Shown here in pieces: positions 12,799 through 24,740 of a stretch of DNA of 49,152 nt. Each line of letters begins with the position of its first letter. The stretch's first letter is position 1. This stretch comes from Perkinsus olseni (Eukaryota > Perkinsozoa > Perkinsida), in NCBI GenBank assembly GCA_013115125.1, contig JABANN010000233.1, forward strand, positions 1-49,152, given 5' to 3'. The notes under the pieces are model-generated. The model ran no database searches. It saw only the letters and a program-made list of their open reading frames with translations, and was not told where the DNA came from. The position numbers and the translations under genes are program-made.

Positions 12799-12938
12799 TG
12801 CGCAAGAGCATCATCATCATCACCGACAGCTCTGATGAGTACATCTAATAAGAGTTCATCAATAGGTGCTCGTCAAGGGCTACAGTGAATTTACTACGCA
12901 ACCCATCGATAGTGATAACGTGATAGAAACGAGAATCG

Positions 12939-13282
12939 CTATAACACAGTAGCTGGATGATGGCCATTATTATCGGAAGGTGTGGTAGGGGATTCTCTAT
13001 CACTCCGTCTATGACGCTTCTCCGGTGGTAAATTAGGATTACCCCGTTGATAACAAGTACGTAATAGCTCCACAGCCTCATCAGCGAGTAGCCCACCCTA
13101 AGATACGGTGGGAGGTGGTTATAGTAGTAGTAGTTGTTGTACTTACTTCAACTCGATAAGGACCATCCCCTCCCAGCGCCCTACTACTAGGTTTATCATT
13201 GATTCTATATACTGAACCAGTACCACCAAAACGATCATTACCACAACCTGATAGGAGTCCTTGAGAGGCTGGTGTAATGATC

Positions 13283-13341
<59 letters not shown>

Positions 13342-13812
13342 AGACAACTCTACCAATGCCCAGTATATGTAGGGCTGCAGCACACATGACACATGGTTCC
13401 ACTGTTACATACAGTGTAGCCCCACGGAGACATGATGAACATGACTCATCCTTAGCGAATATCCTGAGGTTAACATTGATACATAGATGTAGTATAGTAT
13501 CTTACTTGTCAGTTGCAACAAGCTCTGCATGTCGTGTAGCATTCCTGGTATGGTTGGTTTCATTAGCGGCAGTAGCGAGGACCTCAGATCCGTCCTTCGA
13601 TACGAACGCACATCCAACAGGTACCTCATCTTAAAACAAGGAGGAACGACAGATGATATGTATTAGGTATGTGTATTGTGGTTATTACCATTATCATAGG
13701 CATGTTGGGCTGCGGATATCGCTATTCTCATGAACTTCTCATCATCAATAGTATAGTGATGACCCATTGCCACAACCCCTTTATCGTCCACTTGCTGCTG
13801 CTGTTGATCCAT
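12939..13812 (-). CDS. ADAT2: tRNA-specific adenosine-34 deaminase catalytic subunit, ADAT2-like
   Basis: Converts A34 of tRNA anticodons to inosine, normally as a heterodimer with ADAT3. The start at 13812 gives [14 protein letters not shown], then [15 protein letters not shown]. After an intron come [10 protein letters not shown] and [11 protein letters not shown], where HAE supplies the zinc His and catalytic Glu. After the next intron come [20 protein letters not shown] (PCxxC zinc ligands) and GRVVYG. A fourth exon carries [15 protein letters not shown], the ADAT2 hallmark. A last exon reads [20 protein letters not shown] and ends with TVL and a TAG at 12939. All zinc and catalytic residues are present. 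The intron before CGNDRFGG holds a long ATT tract. The gene lies 40 nt downstream of the aldo-keto reductase stop on the same strand. Confidence 0.9.
13285..13336. repeat. ADAT2: (ATT)n microsatellite inside an ADAT2 intron
   Basis: About 17 ATT units, AAT in gene sense. They separate the exon ending GRVVYG from the exon starting CGNDRFGG, which are contiguous in the family. Confidence 0.9.
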
Positions 13813-13851
13813 GTTGCAACAACAAACCCCCTGATTGAATGATAATACTCG

Positions 13852-15152
13852 TCAACACCAGACCGTACTGATTAAGAAAGTATTCGATAGTAGTAACATA
13901 ACACTAGTCACAAGTGAAGGTTTGACGAGCATCATCAGAAGCCGATAATGGCGTATCCTTGACATTAGTGGACCTGCCCGAAACAGCATCGTATTCAACA
14001 GTTTGTCGTTGCTGTTGTTGTGGTAGTACATGTAGTCCTGTTTGAACTTGTTAATAACATCAGTAGTAAGTCCGAAGGAGTCCATGGCTCTCATTTGATC
14101 CTCATCAAGAGTGAAGGAGAATAGATCACGGTTAATAGCCATCCTATCCACATTCTGACTCTTGGGTATGTGCACAATGTGGTGTTGCATGAGCCAACGA
14201 CCGATAACCTTGATAATGATAAGATGACGACGACGATCACGACGCCCATACTACCTGGGATGGTGTAACATCCAGTTGTTGTGATATCTTTGTTATACGA
14301 GGATCTTTGAATAGATCACCGGCCTTACCAAGCCCCCTCCATGATAACAATGTTATGCCCTTGGATTGGAAGTAATCAATAGTCTTCTTACCTATCATCA
14401 TCTTAGTAGTATGACGAGGATGCAGCAGCAAAGGTGGTATAACTATTACGATATATTAATGGATTGATCTCTATCTGATTCACTACTGGTTCTATTGTTA
14501 CACCAGGAGATGCCATCAACTCCTCATAATCCTCAATAGTAAAGTTACTCATACCAATAGCTCGAACCAGACCGGATTGCTGCCTAACATTATTAACAGA
14601 TGAAATCATCAGTACCTTACTGGTCTCCTATTACAATTCTTGTAAGGTCTTATAGGCTTCAATATACTTCCCTGGTACCGGCCAGTGTATGAGGTAAAGA
14701 TCGAGATAGGAGGTTTGTCTGATATGACAACAATGACAACAACAATGATGACGATGACCACCTTGGACATTATTACAGATCCTCAAGTGTCTTTTTACAC
14801 TGCTCAATGATAGCGTCATGTCCTTGATACACTTTATCGGGCCATACTTTACTTATTATGAAGAGATCATCTCTAGATACACCAGAGGCAGCCAACCCCT
14901 CACCAACCACCTTCTCGTTACCGTAGAATGAAGCACAATCGAATAGTCTGTAGAGGGAGAGTCCTTCTAGAGAGAGTGTTGGTGTTGTTGTTATTACCTG
15001 TATCCAGCTTTAACAGCATCTATGATGATGTCTTTGCCATCTCTACCTATCCTCTCACCAGTAGGGGTATACCCCACTTTATATGTACCAAACCCAACAG
15101 CAGGTATGGATACACCATTAGATAACTTGAATGATGGTGTAGCAGGAGACAT
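13852..15152 (-). CDS. Aldo-keto reductase, multi-exon
   Basis: NAD(P)H-dependent carbonyl reductase of the AKR superfamily. The start at 15152 gives MSPATPSFKLSNGVSIPAVG, the canonical AKR opening; an in-frame ATG at 15233 would add 27 residues. Successive exons read AVKAGYR, LFDCASFYGNEKVVGEGL (catalytic Asp and Tyr), DLFIISKVWPDK (catalytic Lys), YLDLYLIHWPVPGKYIEAY (catalytic His), RAIGMSNFTIEDYEELM, VVNQIEINPLIYR, SKGITLLSWRGLGKAG and IPKSQNVDRM (C-terminal cofactor-binding region). The tetrad D-Y-K-H is complete. Introns are 45-70 nt and several begin GTAATAA. The C-terminus is somewhat long, stopping at 13852. The substrate cannot be told from sequence. Confidence 0.88.
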
Positions 15153-15571
15153 TATGGTATTACAAGACAACGACACTAATGACGATACTCTACCACTAGA
15201 TGTAGATAATAATAAACAAGACTCGTTGAACATGAAGAGGTGATGGATGATGGATAATAGGCTAAAGGCCCAACATCACCACTACCACCTTCACAGGTAG
15301 GTGGTGATGGTGATACACACTTCCACGCTAGATTCATCCATGGTGTGGGATGCCGCTTGTGTAGCGACGACAGAGTCCGACAGGAACGCTCGTTGGGCGG
15401 GGGCAGCCGCCGTCACAATGCTTTCACGGTTGATCGAATCGGGGTGGTGACGCAGGTTCAAATCCGGGTAGGAGCTTTGCTTCTCGAGCTCCAAGCATAT
15501 CAACCAGCTTTTCCAATCAAGCCAACTCGGGCAACTTAGTTGATGTTGGCATACGCAGTTTGATTATAATT
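15153..15571. other. Divergent intergenic region with an unassigned open frame and a T-loop-like motif
   Basis: This stretch separates the minus-strand reductase from the plus-strand inositol phosphatase and should carry both promoters. A higher-GC block (about 15340-15500) is open on both strands and reads ATTESDRNARWAGAAAVTM on the plus strand. At 15457-15475 lies CAGGTTCAAATCCGGGT, resembling a tRNA T arm, but its stem does not pair. No complete tRNA or gene could be assembled. Confidence 0.5.
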
Positions 15572-15844
15572 ATGTTAACACCTGAAGAGGACAATGATGA
15601 TGATTGGGTGTACCAGCGAGGTTTACCATCAACCCGGATAGAAGCCTCTTCCACGACACCGCCGCCATCACCATCTAGGTAGGGGTTGTGATGGTACTGT
15701 GAAGGTAGTATCATGTAGGTCATCTACTACCTCTCCTCCTCCTCCTCCTCCTCTGCCATCATCCAAGCGGAGATATGAAGCTAATCTCAATTACAGAATA
15801 ACATTCTGTGAGAATAAAATAGTAATGCTAACTTTGCTGTTATA

Positions 15845-15877
<33 letters not shown>

Positions 15878-18800
15878 GCACTAGGTTATCCGTCATGGCG
15901 GTAATCTAGATGTAGCATTAGTATTGCCACGGGATAAGATAGGAGTAGGGAAAGAGATGGTAGTGAGTCAAATAAACTCCGATGAGTACGGTACTATATT
16001 ACAAGAGATAACAGCATGTGCTGTACTTGGTAATAACAACAACGGCATACACCTCCCTTATCACGCACATCATCAGGCACCATGGTTGTTAATAATAATA
16101 CAGCGTTTCTAGTATTGGTAAGTGATGCTATACCTGTATCTAAGCTACCCGGTGGTCATGTCGTAATGGAGGTTACCAAGGTATCGTGTATACCATATAA
16201 TCCTAGGGTAATAATGGCAAGTATGATACTATCCTCATCATCTAGAACGATCAGATTAATACAATGTCTCAGTTATCCGACTCAAGTGCTGCTGCCCAGG
16301 CCGCCGGCGGCGGCGGTGGCGATGCATCATCATCATCATCATCATCCAGTAGTAGTAGTACAGCCTTTGCACTTGTAGAGAGGGTTGAGAAGTAATATTA
16401 AACATGATGATACAGGAGAGTTGTGGTAGTACTGCTGCTGCTGCTGCTGTTCAGGTTGTTCGGTAGTGGTGGGTATTATTATTGTAGATCATACGACATA
16501 ACACATGGGCAACAATGGCATGCTCAACAACAGGAGGAAGGTTCCTACCATCATCATGGTAGGACTTCACTATGTAGTGATGATGATGATGATCATCAGA
16601 TACGGTATGGTTGAGTGGTGATAGCCTCTTTTGTTGGAATAGACATATGACCCAGAACATGTTAGGGAAGGATGCCTTAATACCTAATGATAGTCTTAGT
16701 CTAGATACATGGTGTACAGTCCTCATGCAGGTAATAATTAATAGAACACCCCCGCAGCAGCAGCAGTGATACTCCTTGTCAGGGTTATATTAGCCCGCCT
16801 ACTGCTCTGTCTGACTACCTAGATGCAATACTTATCGGTCGTAGGAGTTGCCAAAGGGCTGGTACCAGGTAATAATACTATCCTCAATAATGATCACTAG
16901 TATAGTTGGTTATATCATCGTAGGTATAACAATCGTGGGTTGGATGATTTGGGTAATGTAGCAAACTTTGTAGAATCAGAACTGCTACTACTATGTACTA
17001 GAGATGTGGTATTAGCATCACATACACAGATCCGTGGATCAGTGCCAGCCTTCTGGTTACAGAACCCTAGTAACAACAACAACAACAACAACAACAACGA
17101 TATGAGGGATAGTGTACAGTGTCATCATTGTCAGGTACACAGCAACTTGATATTACTCGCAGTAAGGAGATGACACAGATAGCTTATGATAAGCATATAT
17201 CTGATATACTCAAACGCTATGGCCCTGATGGATGTCTATTCCTGAATCTATTATCAACAGGGAAAGGTAATAGGGTGGTGCTGGTGGTCAAGGTAGTGCT
17301 GTATTGACCATGACAGGTGGTAATGAGGGGAAACTAAGTAAAGCATTGAAGGATATTATAAACTCATCCCCTAATCATGATGCACCTAAGATACACATAA
17401 TCGATCATGACTTCGCCAAGATGGTGAAGACAAATGGTATGTACAGTGCATTGGATGTGTTCTAGCAGTAGCCTCTCGATTCACTATTCAGATGTTGATT
17501 CTGTATTTAATACTATAATAGACTCATCAAAAGGATGGATTGATGAGTAGGTTCTGCCTAAAGTAGTACCACACCATCCGTAATAATAGATACGGTTGGT
17601 GGCAGATAGGTCGTGATCACATTGGCAGTAGTAGAACACAGACTGGTGTCATACGTACCAATTGTCTAGATTGTTTAGATAGGACCAATGCAGGTGATAA
17701 CCACACGAACGATGATGATGTAACATGATAAGCTGATTCAGGTCAGCTAGCTGTGTCTCTGTACATAGTACCAAAGATTCTTACATCAATACGCCAGCCT
17801 GTATCAGTCGATGTAAAGAAAGTTATCACAACTCTTTGGGCACAACATGGTGATCAGATATCAGTAAGCAACAAGAAGACGAATACTACTAGTCTCATCA
17901 CTCGTGCTTGTTATTGATAGATGCATTACACTGGTACTGTATCTGTATTAACGACGTTAGTAACCAAAGGCAAGTGTACATGGCAAAATAAAGTACAACA
18001 GAAAGTTAAGAGTGCTAATAGGTAGGGCTTGGCTACCTCAGGCAGGCCTCAGGCAGGCCTCATGCAGGCAGCACAACAAGATACTAATCATCATCATCAG
18101 ATATCGTATTAATAATTTTGGTACGGATAGAGACAGGCAGACAGCCATAGATGCTACACTCAAGTTGGCTAGAAACACCACCACTACTAACAACAACAAG
18201 ACGGCGACGACTGGACGACCAAAGAATAGTGTATACCCAATACCTCAACAACGGATACATCTTGGGCCCAGTGCAGCAGTGCAGGGAGAGGGCGGCAGGA
18301 TTGGTAGTATTATCAACCATGGGGGTATTCGTCATAGTGACCATCATCTGCAAGATACTCGTCCCGTATCGATATGGGTCGGATCATGGAATGTGAATGC
18401 GAGTAGGGTGTGGAATGAGGAGGATCTCAGTGATTGGATGAGACTGAGGAGGGATGATGATGAATTCTTCGAGATAAATGATGTAATAATAACAACACCT
18501 TTGAAGTAGGGATAATCATGATGACTATTGGTAGATTTATGTAGTGGGCATGCAGGAGTTTGTGGACCTCAATGCGAAGGCTCTTCTAAAGAGAGGATTC
18601 ACTAGGGTAATTGAGGTCCTCGTTCTTCATCATCATAGAGCACGACATAGTAGGTTAAAAAGAAGTTTGACGGTGATACCGAGCATAGCATACGGAAGGC
18701 AGAATTTGCCGCTGAGTTCAATAAAATACTCACATCTGCTCAATTGTTGAATAAGTCGAATAAGAATGGGAGGAGGAAACATCATCATCAACAACAACAC

Positions 18801-19878
18801 GCTGAGAAGTATGTCGAGGTAGTTACGATGAGCATTCATGAATGTTCGTTATGTGGATGATGATGATAATGATCAGGTGTATTGTACCGCTATGGTCGGC
18901 ATATACATATCAGTGTTTGTCAAACAATCCTTAGTTGATAAGATATCTAATGTCCACACTAAGAAGGTTAAAGGTGGTTTGGGGGGTAGTCATGGTAATA
19001 AAGGTGGGATATTATTGAGTATGATGATTGGCCAATCTTTGGTAACATTTGGTTGTGTGCAACTAGAGGCCGGTGAGAGGTAATAATGATGGTAACAACA
19101 GCAGTGTAGGTGTATTATGTCAGGATGATGGAGATCCGTAATGAACAACTATACTTGATAATGGCAGAATACAAACAACAATTACGTCAATATTACAGTA
19201 GTTGCCACGCACAGAGGAGGGTATTCATCTTATTCGGCGACTTTAATTTCCGTCTAAACTGTGATAGGACTACAGCCATTAGACTCATAGAGAAGGGAGA
19301 CATTGGTAGTAGAGGAGGGGAGGGGGTGATGAGGGTGGAGATGATCTTCTTAGAACGCTTATCGGAGTACGATCAATACAAGCAGGGGGAATGCTTAGAC
19401 CCTATACTAGTGCATTGCAAGGAAGGACCATTCTCGGATTTCCTACCAACTTACAAGTACTGTACAGTGCATTACAACCCGTGTTGATCTATCCGCGCAG
19501 GTTCGAACCCGGCACACATCAATATGCTGCTAATCGTACCCCCAGCTGGTGTGATCGGATATTCTTTAATTTTACCAAACCCGGCAGTCTCTGGCTGCGA
19601 TCCTATCATTCACATCACAGGTAGTGATTGATACCTCCCAATAGCATCATCCCATTCATCGTTGTAGGTACATCTCATCAGATCATAAACCAATCAGTGG
19701 CACCTTCACGTTGGAGACAGGTAGTCTTATTAATAATACCCAACATGTAGCGTCACCAGACGAGGAAGGCCATCATTCTTCATTAACCTCCAAAGGAGGA
19801 TATAATGATCACCATCGTGAGCATCAACCAACCCAAGCAGCAGCATCATCATCTTCACCTATTGATTTATTATTATGA
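15572..19878 (+). CDS. Synaptojanin-like Sac1/inositol polyphosphate 5-phosphatase, many exons
   Basis: Hydrolyses phosphoinositides with two catalytic domains, acting in endocytic membrane turnover. Exon 1 (15572-15678) starts MLTPEEDNDDDW; exact early exons are uncertain. The Sac domain shows KLPGGHVVMEVTKVSCIPYN, YDITHGQQWHA, NRHMTQNML, ILIGRRSCQRAGTR, YNNRGLDDLGNVANFVESE, ASHTQIRGSVPAFWLQN and the catalytic CLDCLDR within 17663-17686 (CX5R). The linker is NNFGTDRDRQTAIDA. The 5-phosphatase domain has ISIWVGSWNVNA-like start, MQEFVDLNAKAL, KGGLGGSHGNKGG, FGDFNFRL, FEPGTHQYAANRTPSWCDRI and SSDHKPISGTF. The usual SHLAAG is CVQLEAGE here, replacing the His by Gln. No proline-rich tail or C2 domain follows; the stop after SPIDLLL is at 19878. 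Confidence 0.85.
15844..15876. repeat. (GAT)n microsatellite, intronic
   Basis: Eleven GAT units in an early intron of the Sac-domain gene, upstream of the exon reading VIRHGGNLDVALVLPRDK. Here the plus-strand sense is GAT, unlike the ATC or CAA sense seen in most other introns. Confidence 0.85.
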
Positions 19879-20101
19879 TAATATTTTGTTACTGTATACG
19901 TTAGAATTAGCGGTTCCTTCTCACTACTAAGTGGAGTTGTGTTATCTCCAGTACCTGTCGCCACATGATACTGTCGCACAAGAGGAAGGCATAACCAGCC
20001 TTGTCCAACTATTAACCAAACTACTGCATCAATCACTTCAGAAAAAATAGGTAGAGCGTCGTCATCCATAGCGAGTTGAAAATATCATGTCGATTACCAT
20101 C

Positions 20102-21740
20102 ATCAATCCATCCGTCTCGATCCTCTATTGAAGAGGAGCTCCCTCCATGACCTGATACCATCCTCCAATAATACTGCGTATCTTGCTGTTTACCTATCCC
20201 CAGGGTTGAGTGTTATAATAAGTAGTGGTACGACTATTATAGCCACCGCCATGTTCTTCAATAATGCCTCATGCCAATTGTCTCTGATACGATGCTTCAC
20301 AGATGGTGATCTCCTATACAAATCAGTATGTTCAGGATGGTAGGTCCTCACCTGATCACTAACAATCACTGATACTGATCGTAGTAGTAGTAGTAGTACA
20401 TGAATAGCAACAGCATGTAGAATAACAGCTGTCCTAGCCGCCGCTTTGATGGCCTGTGTTGATGCTAGATTACGCCATTCATCATATATACTATCGGACA
20501 CAACATAACTAACAACAACAACAACAACAACAAGAGCAGTAGCGAGTGCTGATGTTATCGTATAACCTTCTAGGGACCTCCCTGCCACCACCACCAGCCA
20601 CAGCAGCATATATCTCATAACATGCCGTCTTCATATTCTCTGCTATCCACATAGCCAATCCTGATCAGTGCCTGCTGCTGCTGCATCGTGTGTTGCCCAG
20701 GATGATTAATACCTCTTTGATGCAGTTCTTGTACTAACTTCATATTCCGAGACGCTCCATCATGTTTCATAGCACTAAGCTCACTGAGATATCGTTGACG
20801 TATTAATTCGGGGTCAAGGTTAACAGAGGGGGATACCTTACAACAACTATACATATACATCATACCACTACTTCACCAATCATTGCTGGTACCACCTCTT
20901 TCTCCCAGAAATCATAAAGGTTATAAGTATGTCCATGGTATTCTACTCCGATACGTCTACCATGATCATCTGCCCCAAAACCTAGATGTAGGGGTTGATG
21001 CATATCTTGTATCAAACCTGGTAACAACGGTAACAGCATCATCGTCAGCATTGTTATAATGATGATGGTCATATCACCCATCAACCAACTCAGTTGGACT
21101 TGTTCTGTCTTATCATCAGCTATACCCCTATCATGATATTTATGCGTTTGATGACAGAGTCGACCAAAGATATCATCAACCTAAACGATCATGTTGTTGT
21201 CGTGAGCGTCATCTTATCGCCCACACAGTCCGTACTGTCTCGTAAAGACCGCCCTTGTTCGCCAGCCGTTCTGGATGCTCAACGTCAAAATCACATTGCC
21301 AGTTCCTGAGGGCGTATCCAAGGTCGGTTGCGGAAGATACGTATGAGGTCGAATATTGACAAACTCTTACCGTGATTGCGTTTCGTAATGGTTTTCGACG
21401 GTCCTATCGAACTTAGCATATTGTAGATTATCATGTGCATATCTTGACATCCACGATAATGATTTACCCTCGAGGAATACACCAAGATCCTCTCTGATCA
21501 TCATCGACATTATGAAATACTCATCATTATTCCCACACTTACAGATCTCTATGGGCTAACACCCTTGTTACAGCATCCCCTATACGATCATGCAATGATT
21601 TATCCCAAGCTAATACTGCCTGCAGCAGCAGGGTAGAAAAAACAGTGTTTATGATGATGATGATGATGATGCACCACATTGGGGCGGTAATGGTGGTGGA
21701 GGGAGGGAAAACTACTATAGGGGTCGCAGTGGTAGGTTGG

Positions 21741-21788
<48 letters not shown>

Positions 21789-21848
21789 AGTTTGGGCGGT
21801 AAAGAAAGCTATTCCTACTAGTATGAGGTAGAGCCTCCAGCTATCCAA
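20102..21848 (-). CDS. S1/P1-type nuclease with signal peptide and C-terminal membrane anchor
   Basis: Secreted or membrane-bound zinc nuclease or 3'-nucleotidase that degrades single-stranded nucleic acid. Exon 1 (MDSWRLYLIL) joins AVLAWDKSLHDRIGDAV, so signal cleavage leaves Trp1 with His6, the family's N-terminal zinc ligands. Later exons give LEGKSLSWMSRYAHDN, KTEQVQLSWLM, GLIQDMHQPLHLGF (Asp and His ligands), NLYDFWEKEVV, MWIAENMKTACYEIYA and DSIYDEWRNLASTQAIKAAAR (C-terminal helix). A hydrophobic stretch AVAIIVVPLLIITL near 20210-20260 suggests a tail anchor. The motif normally NLHxxWD reads NLYDFWE, changing two expected zinc ligands. About eight short introns are implied. The gene end could instead lie at 19824, which would overlap the convergent phosphatase gene. 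Confidence 0.8.
21741..21787. repeat. (GTT)n microsatellite in intron 1 of the S1/P1 nuclease
   Basis: About 15 units, CAA in gene sense. The intron runs from GTAGGAATAGC (after MDSWRLYLIL) to CTGCTGCAG, and its removal creates a compact signal peptide. Confidence 0.88.
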
Positions 21849-22096
21849 ACTCTATAGTCTCTTTACCCTCTATTCCAATCATATAACCAACAATAATAGT
21901 TACACGACTGATACAATAGAGGGATCTGTGAAATCATCATCTACAACAACCTACTGCCACAGTCATCACAACAACAGCTCAGGCTTAGCTAATGATCGAT
22001 TCCGAGGCGAGCGCCACGATCTTTCGAATATTGATGTTTTCGTCAAATTGTGGGGCGCAAGATTGCTCTTGCATTTAGTTTTTCCCTTCCATCATC
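21849..22096. promoter_or_regulatory. Bidirectional promoter region between S1/P1 nuclease and EF-hand gene
   Basis: About 250 nt separate the start codons of two divergent genes, so both promoters and 5' UTRs must lie here. The stretch near 21990-22090 is less repetitive than its surroundings and lacks an obvious TATA box or other named element. Confidence 0.5.
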
Positions 22097-22739
22097 ATGG
22101 TCCTAGACGAAGCATTCATTCAGGTAGTAGTTGTTACTGTCTATCTCATACACTACATACTCTCAGAAATGTCGTGAAGCATTCAATACATTCGATGCTG
22201 ATGGTTCTGGTACCATCGATGCAGAGGAGATGAAGCTGTTGTTAGAAGCTATCGGGGAGAGCCCTACCGAGGAGGAACTGTTCAGGTTTATGTCTGATGT
22301 TGATGAAGATGGTACGGGTGAGATAGGTAAGATGGAGGATTCAACCCATTATTGTTCGTCATCCTGTCTTCGTTGTATCAGAGTTTGCTGAGTTCCTCCG
22401 AGCGTTTGAGAAGCAACGAGGTGGCCAGAGCGAGATCGAGGATGAAGCTGATACACGTACGCCATTACTACCACTCATCACGACGATCATCATGCTACTT
22501 TAGTTGACGCCTTTGTTGCCCTCGGTGGTAACAGAGACAGTACAGGGTTCGTAGACAGAGACAAGCTAATTAAGATTATTAAAGAGGAATTCGGTATGAC
22601 CATCAAGATTGATGTAGACAACAACAGAGCCTGGTATAGTTATATGTCGTCTTCCTGTACTCAGCGGTTGGTGGAAGAGCTCGACCGTGACCAAGATGGT
22701 AAGATCAACTTCTCTGAGTTCGCCAGTTTATTCGTCTAA
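22097..22739 (+). CDS. Four-EF-hand calcium sensor, outer-arm dynein light chain/calmodulin-like
   Basis: Calcium-binding protein. Exon 1 (22097-22123) encodes MVLDEAFIQ. Exon 2 from 22167 reads KCREAFNTFDADGSGTIDAEE (EF1, canonical) and SDVDEDGTGEI; the next exon completes EF2 with EFAEFLRAFEKQRGG. A third joins LDAFVALGGNRDSTGFVDRDK (EF3, degenerate loop) and IIKEEFGMTIKID. The last reads RLVEELDRDQDGKINFSEF (EF4, canonical) and stops at 22739. The GGxxDxTGFV and IIKxEFGxTIxID features resemble the flagellar outer-arm dynein 18-kDa light chain (LC4) group rather than true calmodulin, suggesting a flagellar role. That role is inference. Introns are about 43-60 nt, with clean GT-AG borders and preserved frame. 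Confidence 0.88.
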
Positions 22740-22899
22740 CATCATGCATGAGTTGATCATACTCCTCCCACTGCCACTGCCAATGCTGCTGCTGCTCCTG
22801 CTGTTGTCCACACATTGCCGCCAATTCTCATGTTACTTGGTCAATAATTCCACCCTTGCTGGTAACACTTCTGGCCAGCTCTTCATATAGTGAGAGCGT

Positions 22900-24626
22900 A
22901 TGATCACGACTCACTTCATCTCTGCCGTCTCCCCATTCCTGATGCTGCCCGTGATGGTGGTGGTAGTGGAAGGTGTTCCCAAGATAGATCTGTATCCGGT
23001 ACTACACCCTGCCAATGGATCCTACACTGCCAATCTTATACAATGTGGACAACAGGTTAGACTTACACCCACCTTCCTGTGTACTACACCTTGTTGTTGC
23101 TAGATTGCATCCGCATTGGATAAGCATGGTGCATTCATCGCTATCAACACTGATATCAGCCCTACTCTACAGATAGAGTTATATGATACTACTAGGAGGT
23201 ACTTCAATAGACCGAAGGATGAGAAGATGAAGGTACCCAACAACAACAGATGGTGGCGATCATTATCGTTATCAGATACCAGTAAACCAGGACAATACAC
23301 ATGGCTACGAGACCCATACGTAGGTGATGATGATGCGTGTATTGTATTCATCATCGTAATATTCAGGAGTGCTTTGGGAGATACTGAAGAATCCTTTACA
23401 GTCATGGTTGGCCATGCTGATGATATATCAGCTAAGGTAAGTATAATATGAATTATCGCAGCCCCGACCTACCATTACTCAGAAGAAGACCTTTTGGCCC
23501 CAATCGCCAGGGGACTTCAGTGCAGTATGGGAGAATTATTATCGTCGTACTGAGTTCACTTCCAATGAGATACTCAAGTGTATGGCACATGCATTGGGTG
23601 GGCAGCAGCATCGTCATCAGCACTACTTCATCCTCAACAAGAGTGGTTGTTATCATTGTTAGGTGTACCTGAGCAGTTCTTTACAAGTAAATCAAGTGAG
23701 CATAGGTCACTGCTAAAGGCTATACATTATCCTGTACTAAGAAAAGGACTGCTACTACCTACTACTACACATACAGGTACCTACACGCGAAGTTAAGGTA
23801 GGGGGTGCTGCTACCACAAGGGCCAACGATACATCAGCAACTACCGAACGTATTGATACCATACCGAGGGGTAGTAATGCAGTATGCTATCACGACCATC
23901 AACTTAGTAGTCGTTATCAATAACTAGGTACCGTAAGGTCAGGAGCCCATCGCCACTTTGGTTTAATTACTCTTACTAAACAGGTAATGGAATACGCTCT
24001 ACTACCATTGGTAGCATGATGTACAGGTGGATAACTCGGGGTTGGAGATCCAACATGGTGGTGCTGGAGGGTCGTGGGTAGCAGTTGATACTAATGAGGA
24101 GGAACTACTGGTTAATGTTGGTGAATTGATGGAGTAATGCTGTTGGTAGCAGCAGCAGGAGATGATGATGATGTTGTTAGTTTCTGGACTGGTGGGAGAT
24201 GGAAGCCTGTAGAGCATCGTGTGGTAGAGACTGGACAGAAGCTCAACAGACCAGGGGTAGAGAAACATAGTGGCAGATTCTCTTTCGTGTGAGTATACAC
24301 CACAACCATCATGAACATCACCATGATGGTAATCCTCAGGTATTATCATTATGTAGATCCCAAGGCTAGGATAGACTGTAGAGGTATACTACCCCACTAC
24401 TACCTCTACCCGACAACAACAACAACATCCCTATCATTCAGATATTGCTGGTAGCATGTGTAGCAATCCAGCGGTGATTGCTGAGGACTGGGTGATGGGC
24501 AAGCATCGTTCCAGTCTACAGCAACAAGCTCAGCGTAGAACCGCTGCTCAGTCATCATCATCATGGTATGGCAGTAGGGCATCAGAGGCTAGCAGCAGCA
24601 AAGGCATCCATGCTACAGAGTTGTAG
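22900..24626 (+). CDS. Isopenicillin-N-synthase-like 2-oxoglutarate/Fe(II) oxygenase
   Basis: Member of the 2OG/IPNS dioxygenase family. The start at 22900 gives MITTHFISAVSPFLMLPVMV, then VPKIDLYPVL. Following exons read IASALDKHGAFIAINTDIS, LYDTTRRYFNRPKDEKM, PGQYTWLRDPY, GDTEESFTVMVGHADDISAK, KKTFWPQSPGDFSAVWENYY, VPEQFFTSKSSEHRSLLKAI and HYPVL. The core is SGAHRHFGLITLTKQ, WVAVDTNEEELLVNVGEL, RWKPVEHRVVET (distal His) and RFSFV (RxS for 2-oxoglutarate). The expected HxD iron motif reads HRH at 23948-23956. A variable tail rich in Gln and Ser ends at 24626. Some joins between 23780 and 23940 remain uncertain. The hydrophobic start may be a signal peptide or membrane anchor. Confidence 0.78.
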
Positions 24627-24740
24627 ATGAATATTATCATGATTATAAAAGTGATGAGTGTTGTTAACCACATTTGTTTGGTTCAAGTTAGCCTACTACG
24701 GTAGTACTACCAGTACTGCGGTATCGTTATCAGTGCTGTT

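Noticed and set aside
15440-15480. Possible tRNA T arm CAGGTTCAAATCC
   Set aside because: Only two stem pairs form and no cloverleaf can be drawn on either strand.
19495-19520. B-box-like GGTTCGAACCC
   Set aside because: It encodes the conserved FEPGT segment of the 5-phosphatase domain directly after a splice acceptor, so it is explained by coding.
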